In this document: positions 44,201-57,800 of the stretch, in pieces
Numbering within the stretch: the first letter of the stretch is position 1
Layout of the letters: each line of letters begins with the position of its first letter
NCBI GenBank assembly: GCA_963691815.1
Contig: OY829646.1
Span: forward strand, 22,642,694-22,706,693
Direction: 5' to 3'
From: Echiichthys vipera
Lineage: Eukaryota; Chordata; Actinopteri; Perciformes; Trachinidae
DNA length: 64,000 nt
Translations under genes and position numbers: made by a program
The notes under the pieces: generated by a model
The model's database searches: none
What the model saw: only the letters and a program-made list of their open reading frames with translations
Told to the model about the DNA's origin: nothing

Positions 44201-47200
44201 TGTGCACTGTTTCTGTTGCCTTGGTGCTAGAGAGGAAATGAGGATTGCTGGATTTCACTGCATCATAGTTCTATTGGTAAGTCAGGAATTTATAGTCATT
44301 AAATGATAATGCAATGATAGGCCAAAACAGAGTTATGTTGTCAACATAACAACTAACAACAATCACCATTTTCTATTGAATTAGTCAAATGACCACACTT
44401 CAATGACTACTCTAATTCTATTTCTAAGTACAACAGAGACATTTGAATTAACCAAAACTCTGTCCACTTTCTTTCCATTCAGGTCTCTTTTGTGAGTAAA
44501 TGCCAACATTACCAGTTGTTATTATTTGATGAGAATGCCATGCAGTAAATAACATGTTGCAGCAGAGACAATCACAGTATTTATTCATAACTAATAGTCC
44601 AATAATTGATCCAACATCACTTAATATGAATATTCCCTTTTGTTTCTTTGTGGATACAGAGTCGTTACTATGCTCAACATCTAAGGTGTGCACCAACTCG
44701 TCATCATCCTTAAAGTAAGACTCCTGAGACAAGACATAACATATTCTTCCTCTTGCACACGAAGAGTGAAACTCATTGGCAATAAAAATGCGGCATAGTT
44801 GAATTTATTACGCTCTGAGGTTTTGCTTCCACAGCCTTACTTGGTAGTTAGCAAACTTTAGATACAGTAGAATATGTTGCTCTACAACAGACGTTACTGA
44901 CTCCATTTGCGCTACCATCAGAGTAGCTTTTAAATCTTTGGCATGGATTTATATCAGGATTTTTGCAGACAAAGGTTGCAAAAAAAGTAATCTCTTAAAG
45001 AAGAAAGTAACAATTGTTAAAAAGCCTTAAAGCCATCAGGTTCCTCACAGCACAGCAGGGTTTTCTCTGATGCCACACAGGAGGTCAGATGATGCATTTT
45101 ACACCTCTCTCCTTGTGCCCAGTGTTGCAGCTAATTCATGAGAAAGAAATCTAAGAACTGCAAGAAAGTGAACCCACAAGAGTTGCTCATTGTTCGGCCA
45201 ACAGCTCAGTTGGTGAGAGGCTGCATTTCCTTTAAGTCGTGGCTAATAAACTATCTTTGTGGCTCTCAAAGCCAAACACAATGAGGGTCTTTGATGTCAA
45301 TGCTCCTCCAGCAGCAGTCATAAAACACATAATAAACCTGCCTCCACAAAACAGCTTCTCTCTCCTCTAAACACAAACCTGCAAAGCTCCTTTATCAAAC
45401 AGGAACAAAAAGATGATTCTTCTTGTTCAGCTGAAGCTCTATTTCTGATGTTGCTAATTTCGTTGATTTGGTTAATATGTACCAGCAGCTGTGAGTGCAG
45501 CTTCCTCTTCCTCCCAGTACGTTTAATATTCAACATTCAAAGCAATCCGATGAAGGAAGAAAGAGCACTCAGTGGACTTTAAAAAACTGAAGATCTCTCC
45601 CTCTTTATATACATTAATGTAACCATTATGACAATAACATACAGCAATGTGGAAGACATTTAATTAATAAAGCAGTTACTTCTTTCTGAAGATATTATAA
45701 AACTGTCATCCCAGTTATGACTTTTATTTAAGTTAGTTTATCAGTTATTGTAATTTCATTAGTATTTCATGTTCATTATTAATTAATGTCAATATCATCA
45801 GTAGACACAGGAGCAGTTGCCTTTGGTTTCATAGAAGTTAACCCATTGAACTAAATATCTAACTAAACGCCTGCAGCAGTTAGAGTTAACACCTAATTTA
45901 TCTTTCTTTTCTTTCTGATCCCACTCAAGCACCGAGATTCCTGATTTACAAGTCAGCTGCTGACCACCTGGTTGACCCCTCTCGCCACAGATGGTCAGTT
46001 GTCCACTGCACTGGCCTGACTGAGCCCCCTTCTCCTCTCTCAAACAAAAAGAGTCAAAATAAATCCGACTTAAAGGCCAGAAGAGCTGTGATACGTCCAA
46101 AACACCATCCGACAGCTGCAGGGAAGACACACACACTGAAGTCCTGCACAGAGGTTGTGAGGTCATGGAAGTGGGATGTGGTGCTGCTCTGTGTCACGGC
46201 TCCGCTCCACACGTGATGAGACTGAAGCCAATTAATCACTGATTGCTCAGCTGTCATTAGAGGCCGCTGCTGGTATAACCACTGCAGGCTATTTCACTTT
46301 TGTGAGCTTTAACATTTTTAAATGACCGTTAAGAAATGCATGTTTTTAATTAAAAAACTTTGTAAAACTATGGAGAAATATGTGCTCCTTCTACATTGTC
46401 ATTTTTCTTTTTTCTTGTCTTTATATACTTGGATAGACTGGGTATAACCACCCCGCATCTGCCGGCGATTTTAATTCGCTCTGTACATGGGTCTGGAAAA
46501 GAGCAGGTCTTCTCTTCCTGTTTCCTATTTCTTTTTTCTGGATCCAATCACCAAGCTGGCTTTTTTCACCTGGCATGCTATTGGCTGGTTAGCATGGTGA
46601 TGACAGAGAAGCAGTTTAGTGTTTACAATTTTAAAAAAAATAAAGTGTTTACAATTTACATTCAACATGGCGGCCACCAAAGCACAGCAACCGCTACTCG
46701 TATATGCAACTGTCACTGCAGTTTTAAATTATTTCAGTGGCAAGTTTACTTTGAAAACTGAGCAGAAACTTTGAGCAATTCCTCCAAAGAAAGGATGTAT
46801 ATACTTTACTGCCGACTGGTTTTGGTAAAAGTTTAATCTACCAGTTAGCCCTAATGGTGGCCAAACGAATGGAGTACGTCATCCGGATCATTGGTCTGAT
46901 TGGTTGAAGGACTGTCCAGTTGCGTGCAGCCATTTGAACTACGCCCAACAGACTGCAGAAGAAAATGACAGCAGCCTTTCTAGACCAACGTGCAATCGTA
47001 GATTGAACTTGGTCTGGCAATAGCCGAGCTAAGACTTTGACGGGAAAGTAGTATATTTAAAAGCCATAAAGTTATGAAATAAATGTAATAAAAACTTTAA
47101 AGTTATAGGATTTTTTTTCTTCAGCAAGATACTCTAAAATCATGTCAGATCTTCTTCTGTATAAAGGGGACTTCTGATATAAATATGTGTCAATCTGTCT

Positions 47201-50200
47201 ATCTTCTGTCGGGTTGTTTATGAAAATACTGCCTGATGTCCAGAGTACCAGGCTCGGTGGCAGCAAGTTACTCAAATGATCTGAAGCAAAACTCACCAAG
47301 GCCTCCAATGGTGTATTTATGATCAGAGGCACGCAGCTGAACCGGGGTGCTCTCTGGCTGGCTCTCCTCGTGGTAGAAGAGTCTGTAGCCCTGAACGCTG
47401 GCTGAGTTCCTGGGTGTCAGCTCCCAGCGCACCAAGATAGTGGTGCAGTTTAAAGGCTCCAGATGCAGCTCGGGAGACATAGGAACTATAAAGAGAATAT
47501 CCAGAAAAACATTGAGATTTAGATTCATACACGTTCACATACAGTCTTGTTGGGTTCATGACGACAAAAACACTCCTGATACAAATCAATCTGTATCAGA
47601 CAGCTGCTACGTGCATCTGATGATGAAATCTCTTCGGAAATAGGAACTGGAATCCCTTCATAAAGCTGTTTTAGGTATTTATGTGAGGACCAGAGGAGGT
47701 TTTCTTTGAAAAACTACCATCTGATGCAGCAGCAGATGTTTCACACTCAGACCAGAGACAACCACAGTAGCAGTCAGGAGAGCCATTTCACACACTTTTA
47801 TTTTAGGAATAAGGGGAATGATGTTTACCAATAGAGGACTCCTGCCTGAGTTTAAACTGAAAACAGAGGGCAATAGAGATGGGCAGGAAAATCAAATCCT
47901 TCCCTCCCCCACCTCAAAGCTTCAGATGTGGCTCTAGCAGCCATATACTCTTTCCCACCCAGAGGCCTGAGTCGCTCCCTTTATGACCCTCGACTGAAAC
48001 CCTTCCATGTTACTGACAGTGCAGGGCAAAGGTCACAGAGTAACAAACGCAATGCCTTAGCAAGATGATTAGAGGAAGCTCCTCTTGGTCTCGTGGTTTA
48101 AGCAGCAAGAAAATTCGGAAAATCACAAAATCTTTGCTTCATCTTCAATAAACTATGAAGGCAACTCCTCTTAATGTCGTACCTCGAGCACTGGATGCCT
48201 TCGGAGTACGGTGGGACGTCCAGGCAGACTGTTCACCAAACCCGACGCTGGTGGCAGCAACAATACGCAGAAGGTAGATGGTGTCGGGCTGCAGGTTTCC
48301 CAGGAGATGCTGGGTCTCTTCTCCAGGTAGCTCTATCTGTGAGACTGCATTCTCAGTACTGGTGCGATAGGACAAACGGTAGGCAGAGACTCGGCCACGA
48401 CTCAGCTTGTCTGGAAGGGGCTGCCAAGACACCTGGATGTCTATGGGACTGTGGCTGGTGAGGCTGAGCTCAGGGGCACGGAGGGGAACTGTGGACCGAC
48501 AAAACAAGAAGGTTACAACCAAAAGAACTCCTGTGAGCCAAAGAAAACCGAAAATGCACCCCTGGTGCTTTGAATAGCTGTTCCTTCTGAAGATTGGTCT
48601 TCAATGAAAAGGAACGGGGAACTTTACAAATGGGGATCGGAGGCTACAACATTTCCAAACATGCTCGATCGCTGTTGAATGTATTTTGATAACCAGATAC
48701 ATTCAGTGACCTCTCCATGAGCTGCTTCAATTGGTACATTAAGAGTTGAAATCAAGAACTTGAGTTATGCATGAAAAAGAGCTTACAATGAACATGAAAG
48801 CTGTCAGCTGTGTTTAAATTTAGAGTTTAGATACAAACTAGGGTTGGGCGATAAGAAGATATATACCCTGAAACAATATAATTTTGTCAATCTTTTTATC
48901 ATTTATTATCACATAATTTAATCCAGTAGCTATCTGGTTGTATGAGGCCATTGTGGCAAATGTTGCAAATCAATGCAGGGCTGTGTTGTAGCAATATCTT
49001 ATTCCCCCCCCCCCCCCCCCTTATCAAATTTTAATAAAATGTACCATATCACAATATATAATGACCTAAAGTTACATATACGATGATACAGTATTTCATC
49101 CATATCGCCCAACTGAATACAAACTTACCCTAAAACTGTTTGCAATATAACTGTAACTGAATTAAATCGTCTTTACTAAAGCGACTATTTAAAGCGACCT
49201 TGAGCTTGCCCTGCAAACCATGTAATATAATTTATAAACTGTGGTAACATCTAGAACAGACGCACGGCAGACTTCAATTCCCTGGAATTCAAAAACATAA
49301 ATACACATGAACTTGTGTACGTGGGCACACATACATGTAAACAGTGTGTATAAATAATTTGATTGTCCATTACATCAACAACAAAGCTCATTCACTGCAT
49401 TTAAAATATTCTGTCAACAAATTTCCTCCTCTGAGCTCCCACTGGAAAAACACAAGAGTCTGTTTAAAGGTCGATAATAGCTTTGTCCTCCATCATGTCA
49501 CTCTCGCTTGCTTCTGATTCTGTATTCACTGTGGGAACGATTATGTTGTCTGTGACCTTCACTAAGTGTATGCCTCACCATCCTCGAGTGTGTGCTGGAA
49601 CACGTTGTCTGACATACGACTGGCTCCCATGGGCATGTAGGCCACCACGTAGAAGGTGTAGTTGCGAGCCGGCTCCAGGTCGTCAATAATGTAGCGAGTT
49701 GTATCGTTTCCGATGACAACTTGGTATTCCTCGTTGTTTAATCCTGGACAAATGACAGCGTTGTAAAAGGAGTTTTATTTAAAAAAACACAACAAATCAA
49801 TAGTACTTCATGGTGAGAAGTACTTATTTTTCTAAAAAGCCATCTGCCCTCTCTTGTGATGACATTTTTTGTATTTCAGTTTTCCACATTTGTTCAGATA
49901 TTACAGCACAAAGCAGGGAAGGAAATTAAAATCCTTTTGTTCTCATAACTGAATATGTGCACAGTTTAATGCATCTGTGTTAATACAGTTTATGTTCATT
50001 CTCATCAAGTTAAAACAAAAACTTGGTCCATTCACCTTGTCTTATTTTGCCATAAAACACACAACTATCACAGTTCAAAAACAATTTTGCTTTGAGTCCC
50101 GAATCTTTTTCATGCATAATAATGTCACTACAAAAGATTGTACAGCTACAGTCTTCACTTCCTGCAGCAGTTTTTTAAAGATCCATCTTCATGTTCACTT

Positions 50201-53200
50201 GCACTAGTTTTTCAAATGACTTATTGTGTAATAGTTATTTAATTAGAGCAAAGTCACATGAAAGATGTATTTGTGTCCTGGCAGGGGGGATTGCCTGGTC
50301 TGATTTCTGACTTGGTAAACAAGGTACTCGAGCAGTCAACAAAAAGCTTTCTCCGTAGTCTGAACGCTCCTGAAACGTGTCAGAAAGTTCTTGTCTAGTT
50401 CACACCCTCCCACAGCCCTCAGAATACACACTTATGGACACTTCGACACTCGGGCTAATTAGTTCCTCCTTTCATTAGAGCCTCCATTTAGTGCTGAGCT
50501 TCTCTTTCTGTTACCTCAGAGCGCGCAGAAGGTACAGTCTAAACAGCCTTTCTCTGTCCTGGGACCAAGGAGGTTGTGTCAGTAAATCTAAATCAAGTGC
50601 AGAAAATCCCTGACAGATGCCAGTTATTCAAGAATAACACAGAGAGAATTCATCCAACTTGTTCTTTTTATATTGACCTCCTTATCCCCAACAAAAATCC
50701 AGCAGGTGTTCCTTTCTCTCGTTGAATTCTGTACATTTCACCTCCCCAATGGAAGTCAGTAGCATTATAATTAAGTGCAGTGCTTGAATGAGCAAGCTGA
50801 TTCTTTTTCTCAAATGTTGCATTGTTTGAATGTGACTCTTGTCGTCAACAGCAAGAGTTCCCAGGAAAGCTGAAAGGCTTTGAGACTTTTCTGCTGCCAC
50901 ACTACAACCCTTGTGCTTCACGTGAATAGTTTTGTGTGCATCCTGCATTTTATCAGCCCAAAGGAGAGGAAGGGACCCTGCATCTTGAAATTCCACAGGG
51001 CTACGGTCTATAGAGGACTTTTCCTGTTTGCCAAGAAAAAGCCGGTGTTCTTCTTTATTTCGGAGAAGCATTTCTTTTTTTTTCTTCCCTTGACCTCTGC
51101 CCACCAACATAGCGTTAACAACACAGTCAGCTCCTGCAATATACTTTCTAGACAGGAAGTGGCATAATATAAGTTCCTAAACTGACATTTACTGAGGCTT
51201 TAAAGGGAAGCTCCATTGATTTTATGGATTAAAGTCTCTTTACAAGCCTTGGAGAGTCCTACTGCATTTGTGAACAATGTTGGAAAAGCCTTCTCTGAGT
51301 CTTGAAAATGAAAAAAAATCAGTTTGAGGCTCAGAGTAGCCCTCGAATCTCCGACCAAACTGTCGGCGTGCTGGTTGCATTGTGGGTAATGTAGGTGCCA
51401 GTTTTAGAGGAGTAATAATGGACAACATGGAATAAAAAGGCGATAACTCTGGCTCTTCTGCATCACTTGACTGACTGTCCATCATGCATCCAACTGTTTT
51501 ATAGGAGTGCAATGCCAAATCAGAGGAGTTTTCCGGAATAAATATCTAAAATAAATTAACTTTAACCTTCAACTAGAGATAATTTCCCTGTGTGACAAAA
51601 AGAAAATGAAAATCTAATCGCTGTTGTCTCTTGTTTGTTTACACACCACTAACCTTGAGCCTTCATGTAGTGCACTGAGTAAGCAATAACTTTATCAGAG
51701 TTATACTGAGGTCTCTCCCACGCCAGCAGGATGGCGGAGCTTGACACTGTGTCAGCTTGGATGTTCCTGGGAGCACTGGGCCGATCCTCAGACATCACCA
51801 CAATGAGCCTCGCCATGGAGAGGACCGATCCCTGCTCGTTCTCTGCCTGGCACTGATAGATGGCATCGTCCTCAGGGATGATCTGGTTGATGACCAGTTT
51901 GCTATGTGACACACGCAAATACAGATTAAGAGTATGCACACACACACACACACACACACACAGATGGTTTCAATCCGAGGGTCCTTTACCAGGTGAAATC
52001 ATTCTTTAATTACCTTTAATTACAAGCACAGCTGAATAAGGAGCAGGAGCAAATTATATGGAAACCAACTAAAACCCCATTTGCACTGCTGTAAATTATT
52101 CAGTTTCCTTTCTACTGTAGGAAGGGGAGTGAATTATTTATTTAAATTGTTTTAAACTGGCCAACAAAGACTGTTAAACAGGCATTTAATGGTACAGTAA
52201 AAGGAGTTAGGGCTCCTTTGTTTCATTATCTCTGTGAACACAGACACAAACACACTTGACTGGCAAGAAAACGGATTCATGGATCTCCGGAATAATCTCT
52301 TAAATGGAAGGAGGAATCTACCTGTTGTACATCTTGATCCGACCGTTGGAGTGAACTTTCTCTCCATTCTTGAACCAAGTGATCTGAGGCGTTGGAACTC
52401 CTTCAGCTTGACACACAAAGCGGGCGGTGCCCGCACGTGGGCGGGTCAGGCTCTCCGGCCACTCGATCAATGAAGGTGGTGCTTTAGAAGAAGAACATCA
52501 ACAACAGTAATGCCTTTTAGAATAAGCCATTATCAATACAAGATCCAAACATATACAGCCAAGCTACTCTCTGAATTTACCTAGAACGGTGATGTTGGCC
52601 GAAGCAAGTGTATAGTTTCGCGTGCCGGGAGTGGTGGCTCTGCACATGTAGACTCCTCCGTGCTGGTGCTTGATGTCTGTGATAATGAGGTTGCCGTTTC
52701 CCAACACTTTGGTGTTATAAACATCAATAGACTTGCTGTCCGCTCGGCTCCAGGAGAGGATGGGTCGGGGATTGCCTGTGGCCATGCACTCAAGGATGGC
52801 ACTCTGGTGCAGCGACACTGAAATGTTCTGTGGCCCGGCGATAATGCGTGGCCTCTGGGGAAGCTGGGGCCTGGGAGCTGCAGGGAGAGGCAGGAGGTCA
52901 GCTTTAGTGTGGTGTGGTGGGATGTGACGGACATTGTAGAAGTGAAAATCATATCTCTGTGCTGTTCCTTTAGTGGTAAAAAAGCCTTTAACAACATATT
53001 GACCAGTCTACTGATCAAAAAAGGAACATCACATATTCCTTTTGAATAGGGTTAGGTAAAGATCTAGAGCAAACACAGCTTCTGCTTTCTGATGGATGTT
53101 TCACCTTACGATGCATTTGCAAAAAGAGAGTTTGTTGACAGACCTGGGGTGACCATGAGGGTGGCCTCTGTGCTACGGCGGCGGCTTGCAATGTTGGTGG

Positions 53201-56200
53201 TGATGCATCGGTAATTTCCAGCATCTTCCCGCTGCACCCCATAGATCTGAAGAACACCACTGGGCAGGACTGTGATCCTGGATGACAGAGTTGCAGCATT
53301 TATCACTTACATAAGGCAGGTCACGGGTTATATTTCATGTCCCATTTAAAAAAATGAATACCATGAAGTTAAACTGAAAACAAAAGATGCGTACCTCTCA
53401 GTGGCAAGAGGTAATGTGACGCGATTGAACTCCCAAGTGATGATAGAAGGAGGGTGTGCACTGATTTTGCAGGAAAACCTGGCGACTGAGCCTTCAGTCA
53501 CCACTATGGACGTCGGCTGGATTGCAAAAGCGGAGATACCTGCAACAAAACAGATCGAGTGAATACTATCTCACTTGAGTAGTAATTACTGGTTTATTGG
53601 GAAACAGCAACATTTATCAACATGAGGTTATACATTTGCCGAAAGGAATTAAGGAGAGAAGTGGCCCAAAAAAACATACAAAACTTCCTGTGTTTCGTAC
53701 AGTAACATTCTTCCCTGTAACCAAGAGAGTACATGTGGTGTTTCGAAGAACGAAATCAAAGGAAACTATTTTCCCTTGAGGTGTTGCTTTGTTGTGAACG
53801 CTGGTGTTGTATTCCACTCCTTGCTTTGACATCACTAAAGCACATTAGAAGTCTAGCCAAGACATGAAATCAGTCAAAAGCACAGCTGTCAGGGTTAGAG
53901 AGACTCACCAACACTCACCAACCAGCAGGGAGAGATCATATGAGGTGGAAATATCACATTACTGTAGTATTCCTTCTTTCATTCACTATTATCTGTACTA
54001 TTAAACGCCTTGTGTGTGGCCTACTTCTCCATCTCAGTCCAATTGCTAGAACGGAGTACCTATTACCTCCAGCTACAGACCTGCTGAGTGCTTCAGGAAG
54101 GTGATGACTGGAGTGACACAGCTACATCCTGCGTGGATAAGGTTTCCCTGAAACTGAGCTGTTGTCACCCACCAGCTGAGCAGCAAGCAAATGAGGCCTA
54201 ACATGAATTACAATAAGGTCTTTTATGGTGAACCGGACAGCCGGCAGAAGTGTATGCATTTTATAATGATTTAAGTTGTTTTAGGCCTTTTTGTTAATGA
54301 ATGCTCTCTTTGACAGTGGTTCCTCCTGGGCCGTAAAAAAGTCCTGAAAGCCATTAAGGTCATCCACTGCTGTACATCCCCCCTCAGTGCTCAAAAAGCT
54401 GCAGAAGCCTGAGGTCAATCATTTGTCAAAATAAATCAATTGCACTGCTGCTTGTGATAGAGAGCAAATACTGAGATGACCAGAAAACAGTAAGCATCAC
54501 AGCACGCTAACATTTAATTCATTATCACAGATAATCCATGTTACAGACCGAGATGGACAAATCAATCGACTGCAAATTATTTTTCTAATGGACCAGAACA
54601 ATAAAGCTGTGTAACTTTGTAGTCTACCAAATTACATAATTTATCATTTCAGTCGGTCTGTTTCAAGATCACCTCTCAAGTAACATCCAAAGCTTCTTCT
54701 CAGCAAACAAGAAACAGAGAGGAGTAGGAAGCAGAGCACCGAGTTGGAACCACACCTGTCAGGTATTTAGTGCGAAAAACATCCCCAAAAGTAATATCCA
54801 AACATGATTTTATCCTGCCACTACAATCCCACATAGGCATATGAGGATAACCGTAATATGGATAAATGTAAAGCTCTTTACATATTTCCTAAGTGAGTAA
54901 CTAAACATTGAAATTTTGCTTTACATACTACTGTTTCTCATAATGGTGTAAATACGTAAAAAGGAAACCTCATGAAACCCAAGTGGACACAACCATAAAC
55001 AGTGAAAATAGAAAAATGTCTGACCGGCACAGTACCAGCCTCAATTCTTTGTTCTGAATGTGAATCACAGAGTAACTCCCAATATGAAACTATCGAGACT
55101 CAATATCTGTGTAATGAAAGAAAAATGCCCCTAAAAAGACAAAAAACAGGAATTATGTATTTATTCACAGCATTGTGGTCTCAATTTCACATAATTTGAC
55201 AACTGAGATGAAACAATATACAACAAAGTGTATTTAGTCTTCGCTCACACACACATCGACTGCAACGTGGCAAAAGACCGAACTGACAGCAAGCAAAACA
55301 GTTCTGGGGTTAAACCATTTAAAGGAGGAATAAAACTATTTTCACTACAATCCACAATCAATCGGTGTAAATTAAGTTTATAGAAAACTACAAAAACTAA
55401 TAAATTAATGCAATACACATACAAAACCAAACTCTTTTATACAAATTACGATATCTTGTCTTATTGATAATGTCGCAAGACAAATATATTGCCGTTTTTA
55501 AATTTTGTCCCACCTCTAATACTGAAGTGGATATGGACATAGTGGACATGCAACACCATGCCGTGAAAACTTGTGCTTTCGAGAGGCAGTCTCCAGGGAA
55601 TCTCGTTCACAGCCATAAACGCACCGTAGTGTCTGTAAGGCTGTGATGGATGGCTGCGTGTAAGCAGAGTTGCCAGGTGTTGTGGTGCTAAACAGCAGGA
55701 GAGCTCTGACTGCCAAAAAAGCATTCAGTGAATTATGACTTTTACACAACTGAAAGCGCCGAGCCTCCAAATCCAGCTGACATTTGTGGAGGAAAGAACG
55801 CCTCATTTTGGCCCCAGGGAAGGGTGAGAGTTTCAGGTGCTGAGATATCATCTGTAATCCTGATTACTAGATTATTTTAAAATTAATTAAATGATTCGTT
55901 AGTTGTAGAGATGTATTTTATGATAGCTGCTGGGTCTATTTTTTTCATTGTCATGGGACCTCATAGGAGGGACTTGAGAAGTGTGAGTTGAAATTAATCT
56001 CTCTTTCTAATTAATGGATGTTGTTTAACACTTTTGTTTTCCAGACTGTGAGAAAACATCACAGATACCTCTTATCGTCACGATCAGATCCTTCCGGCGT
56101 AGACACATTTAATCAAATTAGTCCTGAGCTGTTACCCCTCTTAGCTCCGCTGTGGCAGTTTGATGTGAAGACAGCAGAACGGACAGGCAAACCCCCCCCC

Positions 56201-57753
56201 CCCCCCCCCAGTGTTAACCCAGGCTCTCACAAAAATGGCGTTAATGTGCTGAAGTGATATGACTGCAGGGCATGATGAGAGATGAGCTGCACTCATCCTC
56301 CGCCTCACTACTTTGCCTTACCATTCAGGCAAATGATGCTGGATTGACAAACAGCGGGATTATAATTGATTATTGATAAACTACTAAGACAAGAAGGAAA
56401 ATCTATAACTGCTAGGGTTTGTCGAGCACTCCCAGCTGAAAATAGGAGGCTGACCTTCAGCTTTGAGCAGTGATGTTTGCAGAGGGGCATCTAATGTGCA
56501 GATGAAACCACCAAAGCAAACATATCAAGCTGTTTGTGATTTATCTGCATTCAGCCGTCTATTTTTTATATGTTACTAAAGACTAAAATTACATTGTCCT
56601 TTATTTCACCAATATATATATATATAACTTTTGGACTTGTTTGCCATAATCTCTGAGCTAACTAGAGGACTAGAAGAATACATTCCTCAGCCTATTCCCC
56701 ACAAGCAGGAAGAAATAGTTCTGACTTTCCAGCAATCTCACCTCTGACCTCCACAAATCCTGGGTAGCACCCACCTCAGAGCCACGACCACCCCAGACAA
56801 GCACTTATGCTCACTGCTGCCCTGCAAACTGCCTAGAAAGCACTCTGCTGTTTTGTAATAATATCCTTTTCTGCTGTAGTGATGATACCTGCCAGTTGCT
56901 GCTACTACAAATAAAACAATACATGCGGTCCAGCTGTTGCATGTTCAGTTACAATGTTAAAAATAATTGCATGCTTGACTTAAAGTGACAGTGATGTCCA
57001 GAGTTCAGAATTCAGGCTAAAAATATACAAGCACAAGTCTGTCAACATACTTTTCTGATTTATTGCAATACATTATCCCCTACAGTCCAAACCTGAAGAC
57101 TAAAGATAGACTTGCTTCACTCCAGCTTTGCAACAGATGGGCCGGCTGATCGGCAGCAGCTCGACAAACTGAAGGTCAGTGGACAGGTCAGGCCCAAACA
57201 AAGGTTCCCTTACAAATACCAGGAATTAGTTCAGCCCTCTCTCCTCTGGTTACTGTGGTCAGTTTCTCAGCCAGCACACAGTGCAGCATACCCTACCTGC
57301 ATATGAGCTTCAAACACTGACAGCAGTGTCATAGCGATAAACATCAAAGCACATTTTACACATCTAATCATGAGCAATGTGCACTTCTATATCCTATATG
57401 TGATGTATAATTCTTATCCAGGTAAAGGGAATACATCATTCGAATAGAATAGCCTTTATTATCATTGTATTGCATACAACAAAATTAGAGTTCAACTCCG
57501 TTGGTGCATACGAAGACAAAAAATAACAATACAATACAATTAAAAACAGCAATATAAGAAACAATTTAAAGGTGTATAAACAATATTCGAATACAAGAAT
57601 AAATAGCTATATACATAAGCCTGTCTCAATAAGCATTAAATCAATTAATCGCATGATAACTTTGAATGAGCTCACTAACTTAACTTAACTTTACTTCTGA
57701 TTGCTCTGTACCGCTGCTACGATGACCTAATTTCCCCTCGGGGATAAATAAAG

Positions 57754-57800
<47 letters not shown>

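Larger units (their letters stand above)
39704..47296 (-). other. prtg: Long PRTG intron (inside FNIII 3)
   Basis: 7.6 kb between the two exons of FNIII 3. It holds a hairpin at 40335-40384, dispersed-repeat pieces at 42265-42830 and 46400-47045, a C/T homopolymer pair at 43037-43060, and a plus-strand open frame at 43473-43922. No other gene was recognised. Confidence 0.7.

Noticed and set aside
50682..51110. Minus-strand open frame of 142 codons in a PRTG intron
   Set aside because: No recognised domain and no fit to PRTG phases; the flanking exons (51654-51901 and 49579-49743) join perfectly without it.
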